Assembly: GCF_006171285.1 (NCBI RefSeq)
Contig: NZ_CP040889.1
Coordinates: 310,001 to 374,000 of the forward strand
Direction of reading: 5' to 3'
DNA from: Leclercia adecarboxylata
GTDB lineage: Bacteria > Pseudomonadota > Gammaproteobacteria > Enterobacterales > Enterobacteriaceae
Length of the DNA: 64,000 nucleotides
The position numbers and the translations under genes were made by a program. Numbering within the stretch: position 1 is the stretch's first letter; every line of letters starts with the position of its first letter. This document shows, one piece after another, positions 47,858 to 63,737 of this stretch. The notes beneath the pieces are model-generated. The model ran no database searches, had not been told where the DNA came from, and saw only the letters and a list, made by a program, of their open reading frames with translations.

Positions 47858-49276
47858 CTACCCGTGGTGATAGCCGCCGCCCAGGGCGGAGGTGAGCTGC
47901 AGGGTGGCGTCAACGTACTGCCCCTGCAGGGTCAGCCCGGCCACCTGCTCCTGCAGGGCGGGAATTCTGGCTTCGCTGACCCGCGCGCCAGCGACGATCC
48001 CGGCGTTGAAACGCGCCTGCGCCAGGGCCACCATCCGCGCGGCATCGGCTTCCACGCGCTGCTGGTGTCTGTTTTTCGCCATCAGCGTTTCCACCTCGCT
48101 GGCGCTGCGGGCTACCTGATTGACCGCCTCCACCACCGCTTTGTTGTAGTTCGCGATCGACAGGTTGCTTTGCGCCTGGGCGATATCGAGGTTGGCGTTC
48201 AGGCGTCCGCTGTCGAAAATCGGCAGGGTCAGACCGGCGGTGACGCCCATCTGCTGCGCCGAGGAGCGGAACAGATCGCTTAAGTGCAGTGCGTCCTGTT
48301 GCAGAAACGCCATTAAATTTACGTCGGGATAAAACGCCGCTTTCGCCGCGTCCACCTCGCGCAGCGAGGCCTCGATGTACCAGTGCGCCTCCTGTAAATC
48401 AGGACGGCGGGCCAGTAATTCATAGCCCAGGGTGGAAGGCAGGTGGCTCTCTACCGCAGGCAAGGCATGCGGGGTCAGCTTCACCGTCGGGGCATTAGTG
48501 AGCGCCTCCAGACGCGCTTCGATGGCTTTCATCTTTCCGTTCACCTCCGCCAGCCGCTCATCGGTTTTGCTGGCGTTGATGTCGGTTTCGACCCCTTCCA
48601 CGGAAGAGGTAATGCCATGCTGGTACAGCTCGCGGTCGGTGCCAACAATCGCCAGCTGTTCCTGCTTAATGGTGGTTAACACATGCCCGATGGCCGCCTC
48701 GGTCTGCCACTCCCAGTACAGGCGCGCCACGCTGCTGGCCAGCAGCTGGCGGGTCTGTTCCAGCTCCGCCTGTTGCGCGTTGACCTTGCCGATGCGGGAT
48801 TCAACCTGAGCGCGGTTTTTGCCCCACAGATCCAGATCCCAGCCCGCGGTTAAGCCGAAGGTGCCGTTGGTGTACCAGGGGCCGGTGGTTCCGGCTGCCG
48901 GATCGGTTATCGCAAAGGGCCCCATCAGCCCTTCGGCGGACATTTTCTGCCGCTCGGCATCGGCGGAAAAATCCACTTCCGGACCATCGGCGGCCATCGC
49001 CATTCTGGCCTGGGCTTCGGCAAGGGCAATGCGCTGACGGGCAATATTCATATCCGGCGCATCGGCCAGCGCTCTGATGATAAGGCTGGTGAGTTCGGGA
49101 TCGTGAAAATCTTCCCACCAGCTGTTTTATGGCCACTGACCGGCAGTGAGCCCGGTGTCAATTTTCGCGGCAGGGATCTGTTGAGGCAGCGACGCCGCCG
49201 TATCGTGGCCGGGCGCACAGGCAACCAGAAGAAGAGAGAGAGGCAGGCAGCAGAAATAAAAACTCGAACGTTTCAT
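47858..49276 (-). pseudogene. mdtQ: mdtQ (yohG), RND-type outer-membrane efflux lipoprotein, broken by an in-frame stop
   Basis: Read through, this frame gives a 472-codon NodT-type outer-membrane factor close to E. coli MdtQ. A lipoprotein signal MKRSSFYFCCLPLSLLLVAC (lipobox LLVAC) is followed by two OEP repeats up to TSALGGGYHHG. Codon 50 (49127-49129 on the minus strand) is TAA: the frame reads GQWP-stop-NSWWEDFHDPEL, and both sides match the family without any frame change. The downstream open part has an ATG at 49051 but no signal peptide, so no working export duct is expected. E. coli K-12 mdtQ is also listed as a pseudogene. A sequencing error cannot be excluded. Confidence 0.88.
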
Positions 49277-49416
49277 CACGTTATTCACCCAAAAAAGAAG
49301 GCTGCAAAATACGCCCGCTTCGTCTCCTTTTTTTAGGAATGGGTGGCAATGCACAATTTGTCATACCTTTACATATCCGGCAAAGGTGCCCGGCATAGCG
49401 CCGGGCCCTTGCGTGA

Positions 49417-53746
<4,330 letters not shown>

Positions 53747-53788
53747 TTATCAGTTTCGTTCTGAGCCACAATGCGCCCCGCTAAAAAA

Positions 53789-53804
53789 CGTGACGCAGAT
53801 CGAA
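53789..53804 (-). promoter_or_regulatory. Weak CRP-like site before bglG
   Basis: CGTGA-N6-TCGAA gives 7 of 10 consensus positions. It lies between the bgl leader and dusC, where a CRP site is expected for a bgl operon. Partly inside the end of dusC; low confidence. Confidence 0.25.
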
Positions 53805-53807
53805 CTG

Positions 53808-54740
53808 TTACTTCGCCTGGATCACCCGGGCGATATCCGCCGAGGTTTGCAGGGTGCGAATCTCCTGGAACAGATCCAGGGCTTCGTCGTATTCTTTGCG
53901 CAGGTAGCTCAGCCACTGCTTGATGCGCGCCACGTGATACAGGCCGGTGTCGCCCTGCTTTTCGAGGCGGGAGTATTTCTTTAGCAGGGTTACAACGTCC
54001 GGCCACGGCATGCGCGGCTCGTCGTATTTAATCACCCGGCTGAGGTTAGGCACGTTCAGCGCCCCGCGCCCGATCATAATGGCATCGCAGCCGGTTGCCG
54101 CCATGCACGCCAGGGCGCTCTCGCGATCCCAGATTTCACCGTTCGCCACCACCGGGATGGTCAGACGTTTGCGGATCTCGCCGATGGCCTGCCAGTTGAT
54201 GCGTTCAGCTTTGTAGCCATCTTCTTTGGTGCGCCCGTGCACCACCAACTCGGTGGCTCCCGCCTGCTGCACGGCGTCGGCAATTTCAAACTGCCTGTCG
54301 CCGCTGTCCCAGCCGAGGCGCACCTTCACCGTCACCGGCAGATGCGAGGGCACCGCTTCGCGCATCGCTTTTGCGCCACGGTAGATAAGCTCAGGATCTT
54401 TGAGCAGCGTGGCCCCACCGCCGCTGCCGTTAACCATTTTCGACGGGCAGCCGCAGTTGAGATCCACGCCCCAGGAGCCCAGCTCGACGGCGCGGGCGGC
54501 GTTTTCCGCCAGCCACTCGGGGTACTGGCCTAATAGCTGGACGCGCACCAGCGTACCGGAGGCGGTGCGGCTCTGGCGATGCAGCTCCGGGCAGAGTCTG
54601 TAAAACGATTTTACCGGCAACAACATATCCACCACCCGCAGGAACTCGGTGATGCAGAGATCATAATCGTTAACGTCGGTCAGCAGCTCGCGCACCAGCG
54701 AATCGAGCACGCCTTCCATCGGTGCCAGTAATACACGCAT
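53808..54740 (-). CDS. dusC: DusC, tRNA-dihydrouridine(16) synthase
   Basis: 310 residues from the ATG at 54740 ([19 protein letters not shown], as in E. coli). A flavoprotein of the Dus family, it reduces U16 in tRNAs. The catalytic Cys98 lies in DLNCGCPSK; the FMN-phosphate segment VVANGEIW and GRGAL follow. The open frame reaches 54899 but homology excludes that extension. It lies directly upstream of the bgl operon on the same strand. Confidence 0.96.
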   Translation of the reverse strand: MRVLLAPMEGVLDSLVRELLTDVNDYDLCITEFLRVVDMLLPVKSFYRLCPELHRQSRTASGTLVRVQLLGQYPEWLAENAARAVELGSWGVDLNCGCPSKMVNGSGGGATLLKDPELIYRGAKAMREAVPSHLPVTVKVRLGWDSGDRQFEIADAVQQAGATELVVHGRTKEDGYKAERINWQAIGEIRKRLTIPVVANGEIWDRESALACMAATGCDAIMIGRGALNVPNLSRVIKYDEPRMPWPDVVTLLKKYSRLEKQGDTGLYHVARIKQWLSYLRKEYDEALDLFQEIRTLQTSADIARVIQAK

Positions 54741-54973
54741 ATCAGTACCCGTAAAAAAAGACGCGCTATGGTATCTGCTCTGTGTAACGGTGGAAAGCCC
54801 TGTTTCGGGGCTCGCGGAACCAGACTGATTTATAATGTTTTTACCCCTGTTCCCGGGGGAATGCCCAGGGTTCCGGATGGGAATGTCTGGTATGCTCAAA
54901 AGTCATGATGTGATCCGTAGCACGTTTCCGGTTTTAATTGTATGATGAATGCGTTTCATCAAGGGCTTTCACC

Positions 54974-55372
54974 ATGAATAAATCTCTGATAGTCGTCTGG
55001 CAGTACCTGCGCGCGTTCGTCCTGATATATGCCTGCCTGTACGCAGGTATTTTTCTCGCCTCCCTGCTGCCAATCACCATCCCCGGCAGCATTATTGGCA
55101 TGTTGATCCTGTTTGTGCTGCTTGCGCTGCAAATCCTCCCGGCAAACTGGGTTAAGCCCGGCTGTTCGGTGCTGATCCGCTATATGGCGCTGCTGTTCGT
55201 CCCCATCGGCGTGGGCGTGATGCAGTATTACGATCTGCTGAGCGCGCAGTTCGGTTCGATATTCGTCTCCTGCACTATCAGCACCCTGGTGGTGTTTTTA
55301 GTGGTCAGCTGGAGCACGCATCTTGCGCACGGAGAACGTAACGTGGTTGGGCAGAAAGGACAGAAAAAATGA
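54974..55372 (+). CDS. yohJ: YohJ, LrgA/CidA-family membrane protein
   Basis: 132 residues from the ATG at 54974, equal to E. coli YohJ ([34 protein letters not shown]). Four TM helices are predicted. The LrgA/CidA family is holin-like and pairs with LrgB proteins. Its stop overlaps the yohK start in an ATGA. Confidence 0.95.
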   Translation: MNKSLIVVWQYLRAFVLIYACLYAGIFLASLLPITIPGSIIGMLILFVLLALQILPANWVKPGCSVLIRYMALLFVPIGVGVMQYYDLLSAQFGSIFVSCTISTLVVFLVVSWSTHLAHGERNVVGQKGQKK

Positions 55373-56064
55373 TGGCTAATATCTGGTGGTCCCTGCCGCT
55401 TACCATTGCGGTCTTCTTCGCCGCCCGCAAGCTGGCGGTGCGCCTGAAGTTCCCCCTTCTCAACCCGCTGCTGGTGGCGATGGTGGTGATCATTCCTTTC
55501 CTGCTGCTAACCGGCATTCCCTACGCGAAATATTTCCAGGGCAGCAAGGTGCTCAACGACCTGCTCCAGCCTGCGGTGGTGGCGCTGGCGTTTCCGCTGT
55601 ACGAACAACTGCACCAGATCCGCGCCCGCTGGAAATCAATTATTACCATCTGCCTGGCCGGCAGCGTGGTGGCAATGATCACCGGCACCTCAGTGGCGCT
55701 GCTGATGGGCGCAACGCCGGAAATTGCGGCCTCCATTCTGCCGAAATCGGTCACCACCCCAATCGCGATGGCGGTGGGCGGCAGCCTCGGCGGCATTCCG
55801 GCGATCAGCGCCGTGTGCGTGATTTATGTCGGTATTCTGGGTGCGGTATTAGGCCATACGCTGCTGAATGCCATGCGCATTCGCACCAAATCGGCCCGCG
55901 GTCTGGCGATGGGCACCGCCTCACACGCCCTCGGCACCGCCCGCTGTGCGGAGCTGGATTATCAGGAAGGAGCGTTCAGTTCTCTGGCGCTGGTGATCTG
56001 CGGGATTTTGACCTCGCTGATCGCGCCGTTCCTGTTCCCGATTATTCTGGCGGTAGTGGGCTAA
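55369..56064 (+). CDS. yohK: YohK, LrgB/CidB-family membrane protein
   Basis: 231 residues, as in E. coli. The LrgB signature is intact: [40 protein letters not shown], and [13 protein letters not shown]. Multiple TM helices. The tandem ATG (55369/55372) leaves the start uncertain by one codon. Operon partner of yohJ, translationally coupled. Confidence 0.95.
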   Translation: MMANIWWSLPLTIAVFFAARKLAVRLKFPLLNPLLVAMVVIIPFLLLTGIPYAKYFQGSKVLNDLLQPAVVALAFPLYEQLHQIRARWKSIITICLAGSVVAMITGTSVALLMGATPEIAASILPKSVTTPIAMAVGGSLGGIPAISAVCVIYVGILGAVLGHTLLNAMRIRTKSARGLAMGTASHALGTARCAELDYQEGAFSSLALVICGILTSLIAPFLFPIILAVVG

Positions 56065-56068
56065 AATT

Positions 56069-56161
56069 TGCGACGTGTCGCGCATTTTTCATTTGAGTTT
56101 CATAAGTTGCACACATAATGAGATCTAAATCACATATAAAGCCCCAACGGCTCCGTACACT
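56069..56161 (+). promoter_or_regulatory. cdd promoter with two CRP sites
   Basis: CRP1 is TGAGA-N6-TCACA (56119-56134); CRP2 is TGCGA-N6-GCGCA (56069-56084). The centres are exactly 50 bp apart. A -10 hexamer TACACT (56156-56161) puts the start near 56168, placing the sites near -41.5 and -91.5. This is the E. coli cdd layout, with CytR binding between the two. Confidence 0.85.
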
Positions 56162-56192
56162 ACCGATCCATTAACCTTTATGAGACATCGCC

Positions 56193-57077
56193 ATGCATCC
56201 ACGTTTTCAATCAGCTTTCGCTCAGCTTGCAGAGAATTTGCAGTCAGCCCTGGCCCCGATTCTGGCGGATGCACACTTCCCCGCCCTGCTGACGGCTACA
56301 CAGGTCGCCGGGCTGAAACGTGCTACGGAGCTGGATGATGACGCGCTGGCCTTTGCTCTTCTGCCGCTGGCGGCGTCCTGCGCCCGTGCTGACCTTTCGC
56401 ATTTCAACGTGGGTGCCATTGCCCGCGGCGTGAGCGGCACCTGGTACTTCGGCGGCAATATGGAGTTTCTCGGCGCCACCATGCAGCAGACCGTTCACGC
56501 TGAACAGAGCGCCATCAGCCACGCCTGGCTGCGCGGTGAAAAAGCCCTGCAGGCAATCACCGTCAACTACACCCCGTGCGGCCACTGCCGTCAGTTTATG
56601 AACGAACTCAACAGCGGTTTGGAGCTGCGTATCAACCTGCCGGGTCGCGCCCCGCATACGCTGGCGGATTACCTGCCGGATGCGTTCGGACCGAAAGATC
56701 TCGAGATTAAATCCCTGCTGATGGATGATCAGGACCACGGTTACGCCGTAAGCGGAGACGAACTGGCGCAGGCCGCCATTCTTGCCGCCAACAAGGCGCA
56801 CGCGCCGTACAGTAACTCCCCGAGCGGCGTGGCGCTGGAGTGCCGTGACGGGCGTATCTTTACCGGCAGCTATGCGGAAAACGCCGCCTTTAACCCGACG
56901 CTGCCCCCGTTGCAGGGTGCGCTGAACCTGCTCAGCCTGAACGGTTACGACTACCCGGATATCCAGCGCGCCATTCTGGCGGAAAAAGCCGATGCGCCGC
57001 TGATCCAGTGGGATGCTACCGCAGCCACGCTGCGCGCCCTGGGTTGTACCAGTATCGATCGCGTACTGCTGGCGTAA
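56193..57077 (+). CDS. cdd: Cdd, cytidine/deoxycytidine deaminase
   Basis: 294 residues, identical in length to E. coli Cdd. The zinc site is His102, Cys129 and Cys132, with catalytic Glu104 ([13 protein letters not shown]). A second, inactive deaminase-like domain follows, typical of the dimeric enterobacterial type. It deaminates cytidine for pyrimidine salvage. Controlled by CRP and presumably CytR. Confidence 0.97.
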   Translation: MHPRFQSAFAQLAENLQSALAPILADAHFPALLTATQVAGLKRATELDDDALAFALLPLAASCARADLSHFNVGAIARGVSGTWYFGGNMEFLGATMQQTVHAEQSAISHAWLRGEKALQAITVNYTPCGHCRQFMNELNSGLELRINLPGRAPHTLADYLPDAFGPKDLEIKSLLMDDQDHGYAVSGDELAQAAILAANKAHAPYSNSPSGVALECRDGRIFTGSYAENAAFNPTLPPLQGALNLLSLNGYDYPDIQRAILAEKADAPLIQWDATAATLRALGCTSIDRVLLA

Positions 57078-57163
57078 GTCTCTGATGCGGGCAGCAATGC
57101 CCGCTCAACTGATGAAAATCCCCCCAATTAAACCGCCGTTTCTTGCGCTTACCAGACGGGTAA

Positions 57164-57919
<756 letters not shown>

Positions 57920-58054
57920 CCCTCCACGTTTAATGTGTTACATAGCACACGTTAAATCTTCTCACCTTCACTCATGAGTAACTTAAGTTACATTAACTGG
58001 AAAATTGCTGGTTAATGCGTAATATTTTACTCATCCGTGAAAGTGGAGATGATT

Positions 58055-59401
58055 ATGGAGTCATTAACAATACAGGCGTGGCTGGACAGTGAATGGCAAG
58101 ATATTGCGATTGTCACTTTCCCTTATAGTGATAATGACGACTGGCGAACCACAGAGGAAAACTATCTCTCTGATTATGCTATAGATTTCCTCGACAACGA
58201 CGATCGTCATGCCGTCTCCCTGAATTATCCTGTCTCCCTGTACTTTGACGATGGGGGTAAACCCGGCTGGCTGAGATTCCTGGATGACATCATCCCAAGC
58301 GGCGCAAGTCGTTGTTACTGGGTGAACTACCTCGACATTAACGATCTGCCCGTGGGCCAGCAAAATTTTATCCTGCTGAAATATGGCACGATGTCTCCTG
58401 TGGGTAACCTTCGCATCAAAGAATCCGTTCCCGATTACTATCCGCAGGCAGAGACGCACTATTTTACGGTAGAGGATGTGATTAACCGCGCCGCCGATTT
58501 TCTCGATTATGCTCAGGAAAGGGGTGCGGCTGCTGGTGGGGCAACGGGTGCTGGCGGAGAGGCGCCAAAATTATTGTTACGGTGCAGCCAGGAACAACGG
58601 ATCTGGATAGATACCTGGCAAAACAGCCCTGATAATCAGGACAGTTATTATCTGGTTAAGTACCCCCGGGGTGCGAGAAATGAAATCGACTACAATATAT
58701 TACGCGCTGAATTTCATTATTATCATGAACTGACCGCCATGGGGTTCAGCACCATCCCCATTGAAGGGATGAAGCTAGCAGAGGGTCGAAGCTACCCTTC
58801 TTTATGGTTGCCCCGATTTGATATCGCCAGAAGCGCGCAGGGAGAGCTCATCAAGCTGGGGATGGAGTCCGTCTATTCCATGTTGCAAAAGGGCCCGGGC
58901 GTTACGCTCGATCATGAAACGACGATTCGCACATTAATCGACAAAATTACCCGCAGTAATATGTGTCGCGTGCAGGGATATGATTTCGATATCCCCGCCT
59001 TTGTCATCGAATGGGTTCGCCGGGACCTGCTGAATATCGTGTTCGCCAACAGTGACAATCACGGTCGAAATACCGCTTTTATCAAAACGGAAAATGCCAT
59101 TTATCTGGCTCCGATATACGATTTTGCCCCCTTGAAAGCAGACCCGGAAGGGATCCCACGCTCAACGAAATGGTCATTACCTTACGAATCAGGCGGTGAA
59201 TACGATTTCACCGGCATCGCTCAGGCGTTGTCTGATTTAGTTCCTGCCCCGCAACTGATCGCGGCATTAAGAGAAACATCAGCGCAGCTTGTTGGACTTA
59301 AAGCCCGCCTGCAGGAAAGAGGTGTGCCAGAACAGATCCTCGAGATGTCCGCCACAGGCTTTAACTTTATTGCCGATAAACTGACGCGCTGGAAATTGCT
59401 A
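58055..59401 (+). CDS. HipA-like protein kinase (putative toxin)
   Basis: 449 residues. I chose the ATG at 58055 because ggag lies 6 bases upstream; a GTG at 58037 is less likely. An N-terminal HipA_N-like domain (about 1-130; LRFLDDIIPSGASR, YGTMSPVGNLRIKE) precedes the kinase lobe. A Gly-rich loop ends in GAGGEAPK (about 165-172). The catalytic NSDNHGRN motif is at 332-339 (Asp334) and the metal-binding IYDFAP at Asp356; the two Asp are 22 residues apart, as in HipA. HipA kinases phosphorylate aminoacyl-tRNA synthetases; the target here is unknown. Overlaps the downstream HTH gene (ATGA). Lies where E. coli has yeiS-preT-preA; likely acquired. Confidence 0.85.
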
Positions 59402-59862
59402 TGAAACCTTCTGATAAGAAACAGTCAGACCTGAGTGCCACGCTGGCAAATCTTCGCAGCCGCAATCAGCGCCTCCCCTCTTCTACTATTCCTGAAGAGA
59501 GTGAAGCGAATTTAACAGGATCAGGCAGTCAACGATTTTCACCCACTAAACCCAGGGTCAACACGCTGGATCGTAAATCGGTGATGCATGCCATTATTCT
59601 GGATCTGTTGCTGGGGAAGATAACGCAAGGCCAGGCACTGAAGCGACTCAGGCTGGAGGTTCTGGGGCTGCGGCAGGATGATTATGCTCGTCTGGTAAAG
59701 GTGGCGCGTAAGACATTATCAGAAGTGGAAAATGATAAAGGCAATTTTTCTGTGGAGATGATTAATAAGGTTTTTAAACCGTTCGGACTGGAAACCGGGC
59801 TGGTACCCACCTCAAAATCACTTCTCGTGTCACTGTTAGGCAATGAACCACTGCAAGCATAA
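59401..59862 (+). CDS. HipB-like HTH regulator (putative antitoxin)
   Basis: 153 residues. The C-terminal half (about 60-145) is an Xre/HipB-type helix-turn-helix: LDLLLGKITQGQALKRLRLE, LRQDDYARLVKVARKTLSEV, then ENDKGNFSVEMINKVFKPFG. The N-terminal 60 residues are Ser/Pro/Glu/Lys-rich and likely disordered; classical HipB (88 aa) has no such extension. It starts inside the kinase stop (ATGA), so it follows the toxin rather than precedes it. It presumably binds its own promoter and the kinase. A bidirectional terminator follows. Confidence 0.82.
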   Translation: MKPSDKKQSDLSATLANLRSRNQRLPSSTIPEESEANLTGSGSQRFSPTKPRVNTLDRKSVMHAIILDLLLGKITQGQALKRLRLEVLGLRQDDYARLVKVARKTLSEVENDKGNFSVEMINKVFKPFGLETGLVPTSKSLLVSLLGNEPLQA

Positions 59863-59887
59863 AAAAACCCGCTCGTGAGCGGGTTTT
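59863..59887. terminator. Bidirectional terminator, hipB-like gene / mglC
   Basis: The inverted repeat aaaaacccgct / agcgggttttt (59863-59873 and 59877-59887) with A and T runs lies immediately past the HTH stop. It serves both convergent genes. Confidence 0.88.
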
Positions 59888-59902
59888 TCAGCGACAGGAT
59901 AA

Positions 59903-60913
59903 TTACTTCTTACGCGCGTACTTCAGGGAGTCCAGCGCAACGGCGAAGATAATGATCGCGCCTTTGATGATGTACTGCCAGTAAGGGTTCACGCCGATGT
60001 AGGTCAGGCCGTAGTTGATAACGGTGAAGATGATCACACCGGTTACCACACCCAGCACGGTACCCACACCACCGCTGAACGACACGCCACCTACCACGCA
60101 GGCGGCAATCGCATCCAGCTCATACATAAAGCCGAGGTTGTTGGTGGCGGAGCCGATACGACCCGCTTCCAGCAGACCACCGAAGGCGTAGAACACGCCG
60201 GACAGGGCATAGATAACCAGCAGGTTCAGCGCAACGTTAACACCGGAGACTTTCGCCGCTTCCGGGTTACCACCGATAGCGAAGATGTTCTTACCGAAGC
60301 GGGTTTTGTTCCACAGGATCCAGACGAACGCCACCGCAATCAGCGCGTAGAAGGTGATATAGGACAAGCGGAAGCTGCCCATCGCGATAAAGCCCTGCGT
60401 GAAGGTCGAGAAGCCGCTGTCGAAACCGGAAATCGGCGATGCGCCCACGAAGTCGTAATACAGGGAGTTGATGCCGTAAACGATGATCATCGTGCCGAGA
60501 GTCGTAATGAACGGCGTAACGTTCAGGTACGCGATGATGATGCCGTTAATCAGGCCAATGATGGCACCGATGGCGCAGACAATCAGGATCACCAGGAAAA
60601 TTGGCATGGTTGCCATTTCCGGGAACACCTTGTTGGCGTTTTCCATCGACTGCAGGAGCGTTGCCGCGACCACCGCCGCCAGACCAACCTGACGACCGGC
60701 TGACAGGTCAGTACCCTGGGTGACGATCAGACCCGCCACGCCCAGGGCGATAATAATACGCACCGAAGACTGGGTCAGAATGTTACTTAAGTTCAGCAGA
60801 CTTAAGAAGGTCGGGTCCTGGAAAATAATAATGGCCAGTAAAACTAAAAGAACAACGTAAATACCGCCTTCTTTCAGATAAGTAAGAAAACTTTTCTTAT
60901 TTAACGCACTCAT
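59903..60913 (-). CDS. mglC: MglC, galactose/methyl-galactoside ABC permease
   Basis: 336 residues, the same as E. coli. BPD_transp_2 family permease with about ten TM helices and the loop GANPEAAK-like segment (NIFAIGGNPEAAKVSGVNV). It forms the membrane channel of the high-affinity galactose importer MglBAC. It follows mglA by 15 bp and is last in the operon. Confidence 0.97.
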   Translation of the reverse strand: MSALNKKSFLTYLKEGGIYVVLLVLLAIIIFQDPTFLSLLNLSNILTQSSVRIIIALGVAGLIVTQGTDLSAGRQVGLAAVVAATLLQSMENANKVFPEMATMPIFLVILIVCAIGAIIGLINGIIIAYLNVTPFITTLGTMIIVYGINSLYYDFVGASPISGFDSGFSTFTQGFIAMGSFRLSYITFYALIAVAFVWILWNKTRFGKNIFAIGGNPEAAKVSGVNVALNLLVIYALSGVFYAFGGLLEAGRIGSATNNLGFMYELDAIAACVVGGVSFSGGVGTVLGVVTGVIIFTVINYGLTYIGVNPYWQYIIKGAIIIFAVALDSLKYARKK

Positions 60914-60928
60914 GAGGAGCCCCTGATC

Positions 60929-62449
60929 TTAAAGGTGCAAAGACGCAAGACGCAAAATTTCGTTTTGCGTTGTCGTTTTGGTGTCAACAATTCCGGCAAC
61001 GAGACCATTGCTCATAACCAGAATACGATCTGTGATCCCTAACAATTCCGGCATTTCGGAAGAAATAATAATAATCCCTTTATCTTTCTTGGCTAATTCA
61101 GCAATCAGCTGATAGATTTCAAATTTTGCACCTACGTCGATACCGCGGGTAGGTTCATCCAGCATCAGAATTTCAGGCTGGGTTAACAACCAGCGTCCAA
61201 TAATAACCTTCTGCTGGTTACCACCGGAGAGCGAGCCAATTTGCGTGCGATGTCCTGGGGTTTTTACGCGCATGGAGTCAATTACCCACTGGGTATCGCT
61301 CTTCATGCGGGAATTATCCAGCAGACCGATTTTGTTTTTGTAATTATGAATATTCGAAATTAAGGAGTTAAAGTTAATATCCAGATAGGCATAAATACCG
61401 GTCGAGCGGCGCTCTTCCGTTACCAGCGCAAAGCCGTGGTTAATGGCTTCGTTGGCGTTGTGGTTATTAATCTTTTTCCCGTGCAGGGTGATGGTCCCGC
61501 CCGATTTCTCGCGAATACCAAACAGCGTTTCGACGATATCGGTACGCTTGGCGCCCACCAGACCGGCAATCCCGAGGATCTCCCCTTTATGCAGATCGAA
61601 GGAGATATCGCGGATTGAAGGCTGGCGCAACGACGTGAGGTTGCGGACTTCCAGAATCACTTCGCCCGGCTTGTTCTCTTTGTTCGGGAAACGCTGGTTC
61701 AGGGAGCGGCCAACCATCATGGCGATGATCTTGTCCATGTCCAGCCCTTCCAGCGGCTGGGTGGCAATCCACTGGCCGTCGCGCAGGACCGTGATCTCAT
61801 CGCACAGCTGGAAGATCTCTTCCATTTTGTGGGAGATATAAACGATGCCGCAACCGCGATCTTTCAGCTTACGGATAATGGTGAACAGATGGTTCACCTC
61901 TTTCTCCGTTAACGAAGAGGTTGGCTCATCCATAATAACGATTTTGGCGTTATAGGAGAAAGCCTTGGCGATTTCGATCATCTGCATCTGTGAAACAGAT
62001 AAGGTACCGACGCGCGCGCGCGGATCGATATCAATATCCAGTTCATCAAAAATAGCTTTGGTGTCGCGATACATTTTGTCCTGATCGACAAATACGCCTT
62101 TGGTCGGATAACGACCCAGCCACATATTGTCCATAACAGAACGCTGAAGTACCAGGTTAAGCTCCTGGTGAACCATCGAAATACCGTTTTCCAGTGCCTC
62201 TTTGGCGGAATGGAAATCGATCTCTTTCCCCTGAAAAAGAATGCTGCCAGAATCTTTTTGATAGATCCCAAATAAGCATTTCAATAACGTTGATTTACCC
62301 GCACCGTTCTCCCCCATTAATGCATGAATGGAGTGAGGCCGTACTTTTAAATTAACATTATCCAGTGCTTTAACACCGGGAAAAGACTTGTTGATACCGC
62401 TCATTTCCAACAAGAATCCACCGGACGACTGAGTCGTTGTGCTGACCAT
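60929..62449 (-). CDS. mglA: MglA, galactose/methyl-galactoside ABC ATPase
   Basis: 506 residues, a double ATPase. Domain 1 has Walker [10 protein letters not shown] (about 45-53), signature LSVSQMQM (degenerate) and Walker [12 protein letters not shown]. Domain 2 has GLVGAKRTD in place of Walker A (degenerate), signature LSGGNQQK and Walker [16 protein letters not shown]. This asymmetry is normal for sugar importers of this class. It starts 71 bp after mglB, behind a hairpin. Confidence 0.97.
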   Translation of the reverse strand: MVSTTTQSSGGFLLEMSGINKSFPGVKALDNVNLKVRPHSIHALMGENGAGKSTLLKCLFGIYQKDSGSILFQGKEIDFHSAKEALENGISMVHQELNLVLQRSVMDNMWLGRYPTKGVFVDQDKMYRDTKAIFDELDIDIDPRARVGTLSVSQMQMIEIAKAFSYNAKIVIMDEPTSSLTEKEVNHLFTIIRKLKDRGCGIVYISHKMEEIFQLCDEITVLRDGQWIATQPLEGLDMDKIIAMMVGRSLNQRFPNKENKPGEVILEVRNLTSLRQPSIRDISFDLHKGEILGIAGLVGAKRTDIVETLFGIREKSGGTITLHGKKINNHNANEAINHGFALVTEERRSTGIYAYLDINFNSLISNIHNYKNKIGLLDNSRMKSDTQWVIDSMRVKTPGHRTQIGSLSGGNQQKVIIGRWLLTQPEILMLDEPTRGIDVGAKFEIYQLIAELAKKDKGIIIISSEMPELLGITDRILVMSNGLVAGIVDTKTTTQNEILRLASLHL

Positions 62450-62481
62450 AATTATACCTTCTCGGCCTCGCGTCGCGTGAT

Positions 62482-62504
62482 AAAAGGGCGCAGAAACTGC
62501 GCCC
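62482..62504 (-). terminator. Attenuating hairpin between mglB and mglA
   Basis: gggcgcag (62486-62493) pairs fully with 62497-62504 around a 3-base loop. On the minus strand it is followed by ttttatc. It probably ends or stabilises most mRNAs after mglB, giving more binding protein than membrane subunits. Confidence 0.7.
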
Positions 62505-62520
62505 AGTGGAATGCAATAAC

Positions 62521-63519
62521 TTATTTACCGGTGAACTGCGCCAGGTTTTCCTGATCTACGCCAACGTACGGTACGCGAACAACTTTATTCTCGATTTTCC
62601 AGTTAGTACCGTCAGCAGCGCCTTTGCCTTCTGCCAGGTTTTTCGCCAGATCGAAGGTGGCTTTCGCCTGGTTGTTAGCATCGTTCAGCACGGTACCGGC
62701 CATTGCGCCAGATTTAACCAGAGCCAGCGCTTCAGGCAGGGCATCCACACCAAATACCGGGATAGAAGATTTGTTATGTGCTTTCAGTGCTTCTACCGCA
62801 CCCATTGCCATCGCATCGTTGTTTGCGATAACCACTTCAATTTTGTTAGCGTTAGGACCGGACAGCCATGCGTCCATCTTGTCTTTCGCCTGAGCGGTAT
62901 CCCACATTGCGGTATCTAATGCCAGCTGCTGGGTTTTCAGACCCTTCTCGTTCAGCTCTTTGATAACGTAGGTGGTACGTGCTTCAGCGTCCGGGTGGCC
63001 CGGTTCGCCTTTCAGCAGTACGAACTGAACCTGACCATCTTTGTTCAGATCCCAGTTCGGGTTAGCCGCCCAGTGTTTAGCAATCAGGTCGCCCTGAATA
63101 ATGCCGGATTCTTTGGAGTCGGTACCGACGTAGAACGCTTTGTCGTAGCTATCCAGCGCTTTACGGGAAGGTTCTTTGTTGAAGAATACCACAGGCACGT
63201 TCTGACCACGTGCTTTCTCGATAACGGTACCTGCAGCAGCCGGGTCAACCAGGTTGATTGCCAGTGCTTTCACGCCTTTCGCCAGCAGAACGTCGATCTG
63301 GTCGTTCTGTTTGGACTGGTCATTCTGGGAGTCATTCATCAGCAGCTGAACGTCTGGCGCACCTTTGCCTTCTTTCTCGATTGCCTTACGCACAACAGAC
63401 ATAAAGTTGTCGTCATACTTATAGATAGTCACACCAATACGGCTATCTGCAGCGTGCGCGGCGGCACCGAAAAACATGCTTGCCATAAGAGCAGACAGAG
63501 TCAACACCTTCTTATTCAT
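62521..63519 (-). CDS. mglB: MglB, D-galactose/D-glucose-binding periplasmic protein
   Basis: 332 residues from the ATG at 63519 (ggag upstream), as in E. coli. A signal peptide (cut AHA-AD near residue 23) precedes the periplasmic-binding fold. Recognisable parts: [20 protein letters not shown], the calcium-loop DLNKDGQVQ and [19 protein letters not shown]. It also serves as galactose chemoreceptor for Trg in E. coli. First gene of mglBAC. Confidence 0.98.
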   Translation of the reverse strand: MNKKVLTLSALMASMFFGAAAHAADSRIGVTIYKYDDNFMSVVRKAIEKEGKGAPDVQLLMNDSQNDQSKQNDQIDVLLAKGVKALAINLVDPAAAGTVIEKARGQNVPVVFFNKEPSRKALDSYDKAFYVGTDSKESGIIQGDLIAKHWAANPNWDLNKDGQVQFVLLKGEPGHPDAEARTTYVIKELNEKGLKTQQLALDTAMWDTAQAKDKMDAWLSGPNANKIEVVIANNDAMAMGAVEALKAHNKSSIPVFGVDALPEALALVKSGAMAGTVLNDANNQAKATFDLAKNLAEGKGAADGTNWKIENKVVRVPYVGVDQENLAQFTGK

Positions 63520-63737
63520 GATATCTCCGATTTTTATGCAGGGTAGTTCGTGTGAATAAGGCTCGGCGGGCACATGTTAAAGAAACGTTGCTGCCGGCCG
63601 AAGTCCACTTATAAAATTTCTATCTTCCTTGGTCGGTAACGCTCCAGAATGCGTTTTTTTGGTTGTTTAACGTACCTTGGCTATAGTCAAAGTGATTAAT
63701 CACCGTTACATAGCGTTTCAGTTGCTAAAACGCTGAC

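Noticed and set aside
48801..49136. Separate open frame between the two halves of mdtQ, suggesting a frameshift
   Set aside because: It is in a different frame. Reading the minus strand directly shows the mdtQ halves are in the same frame, separated only by TAA at 49127-49129.
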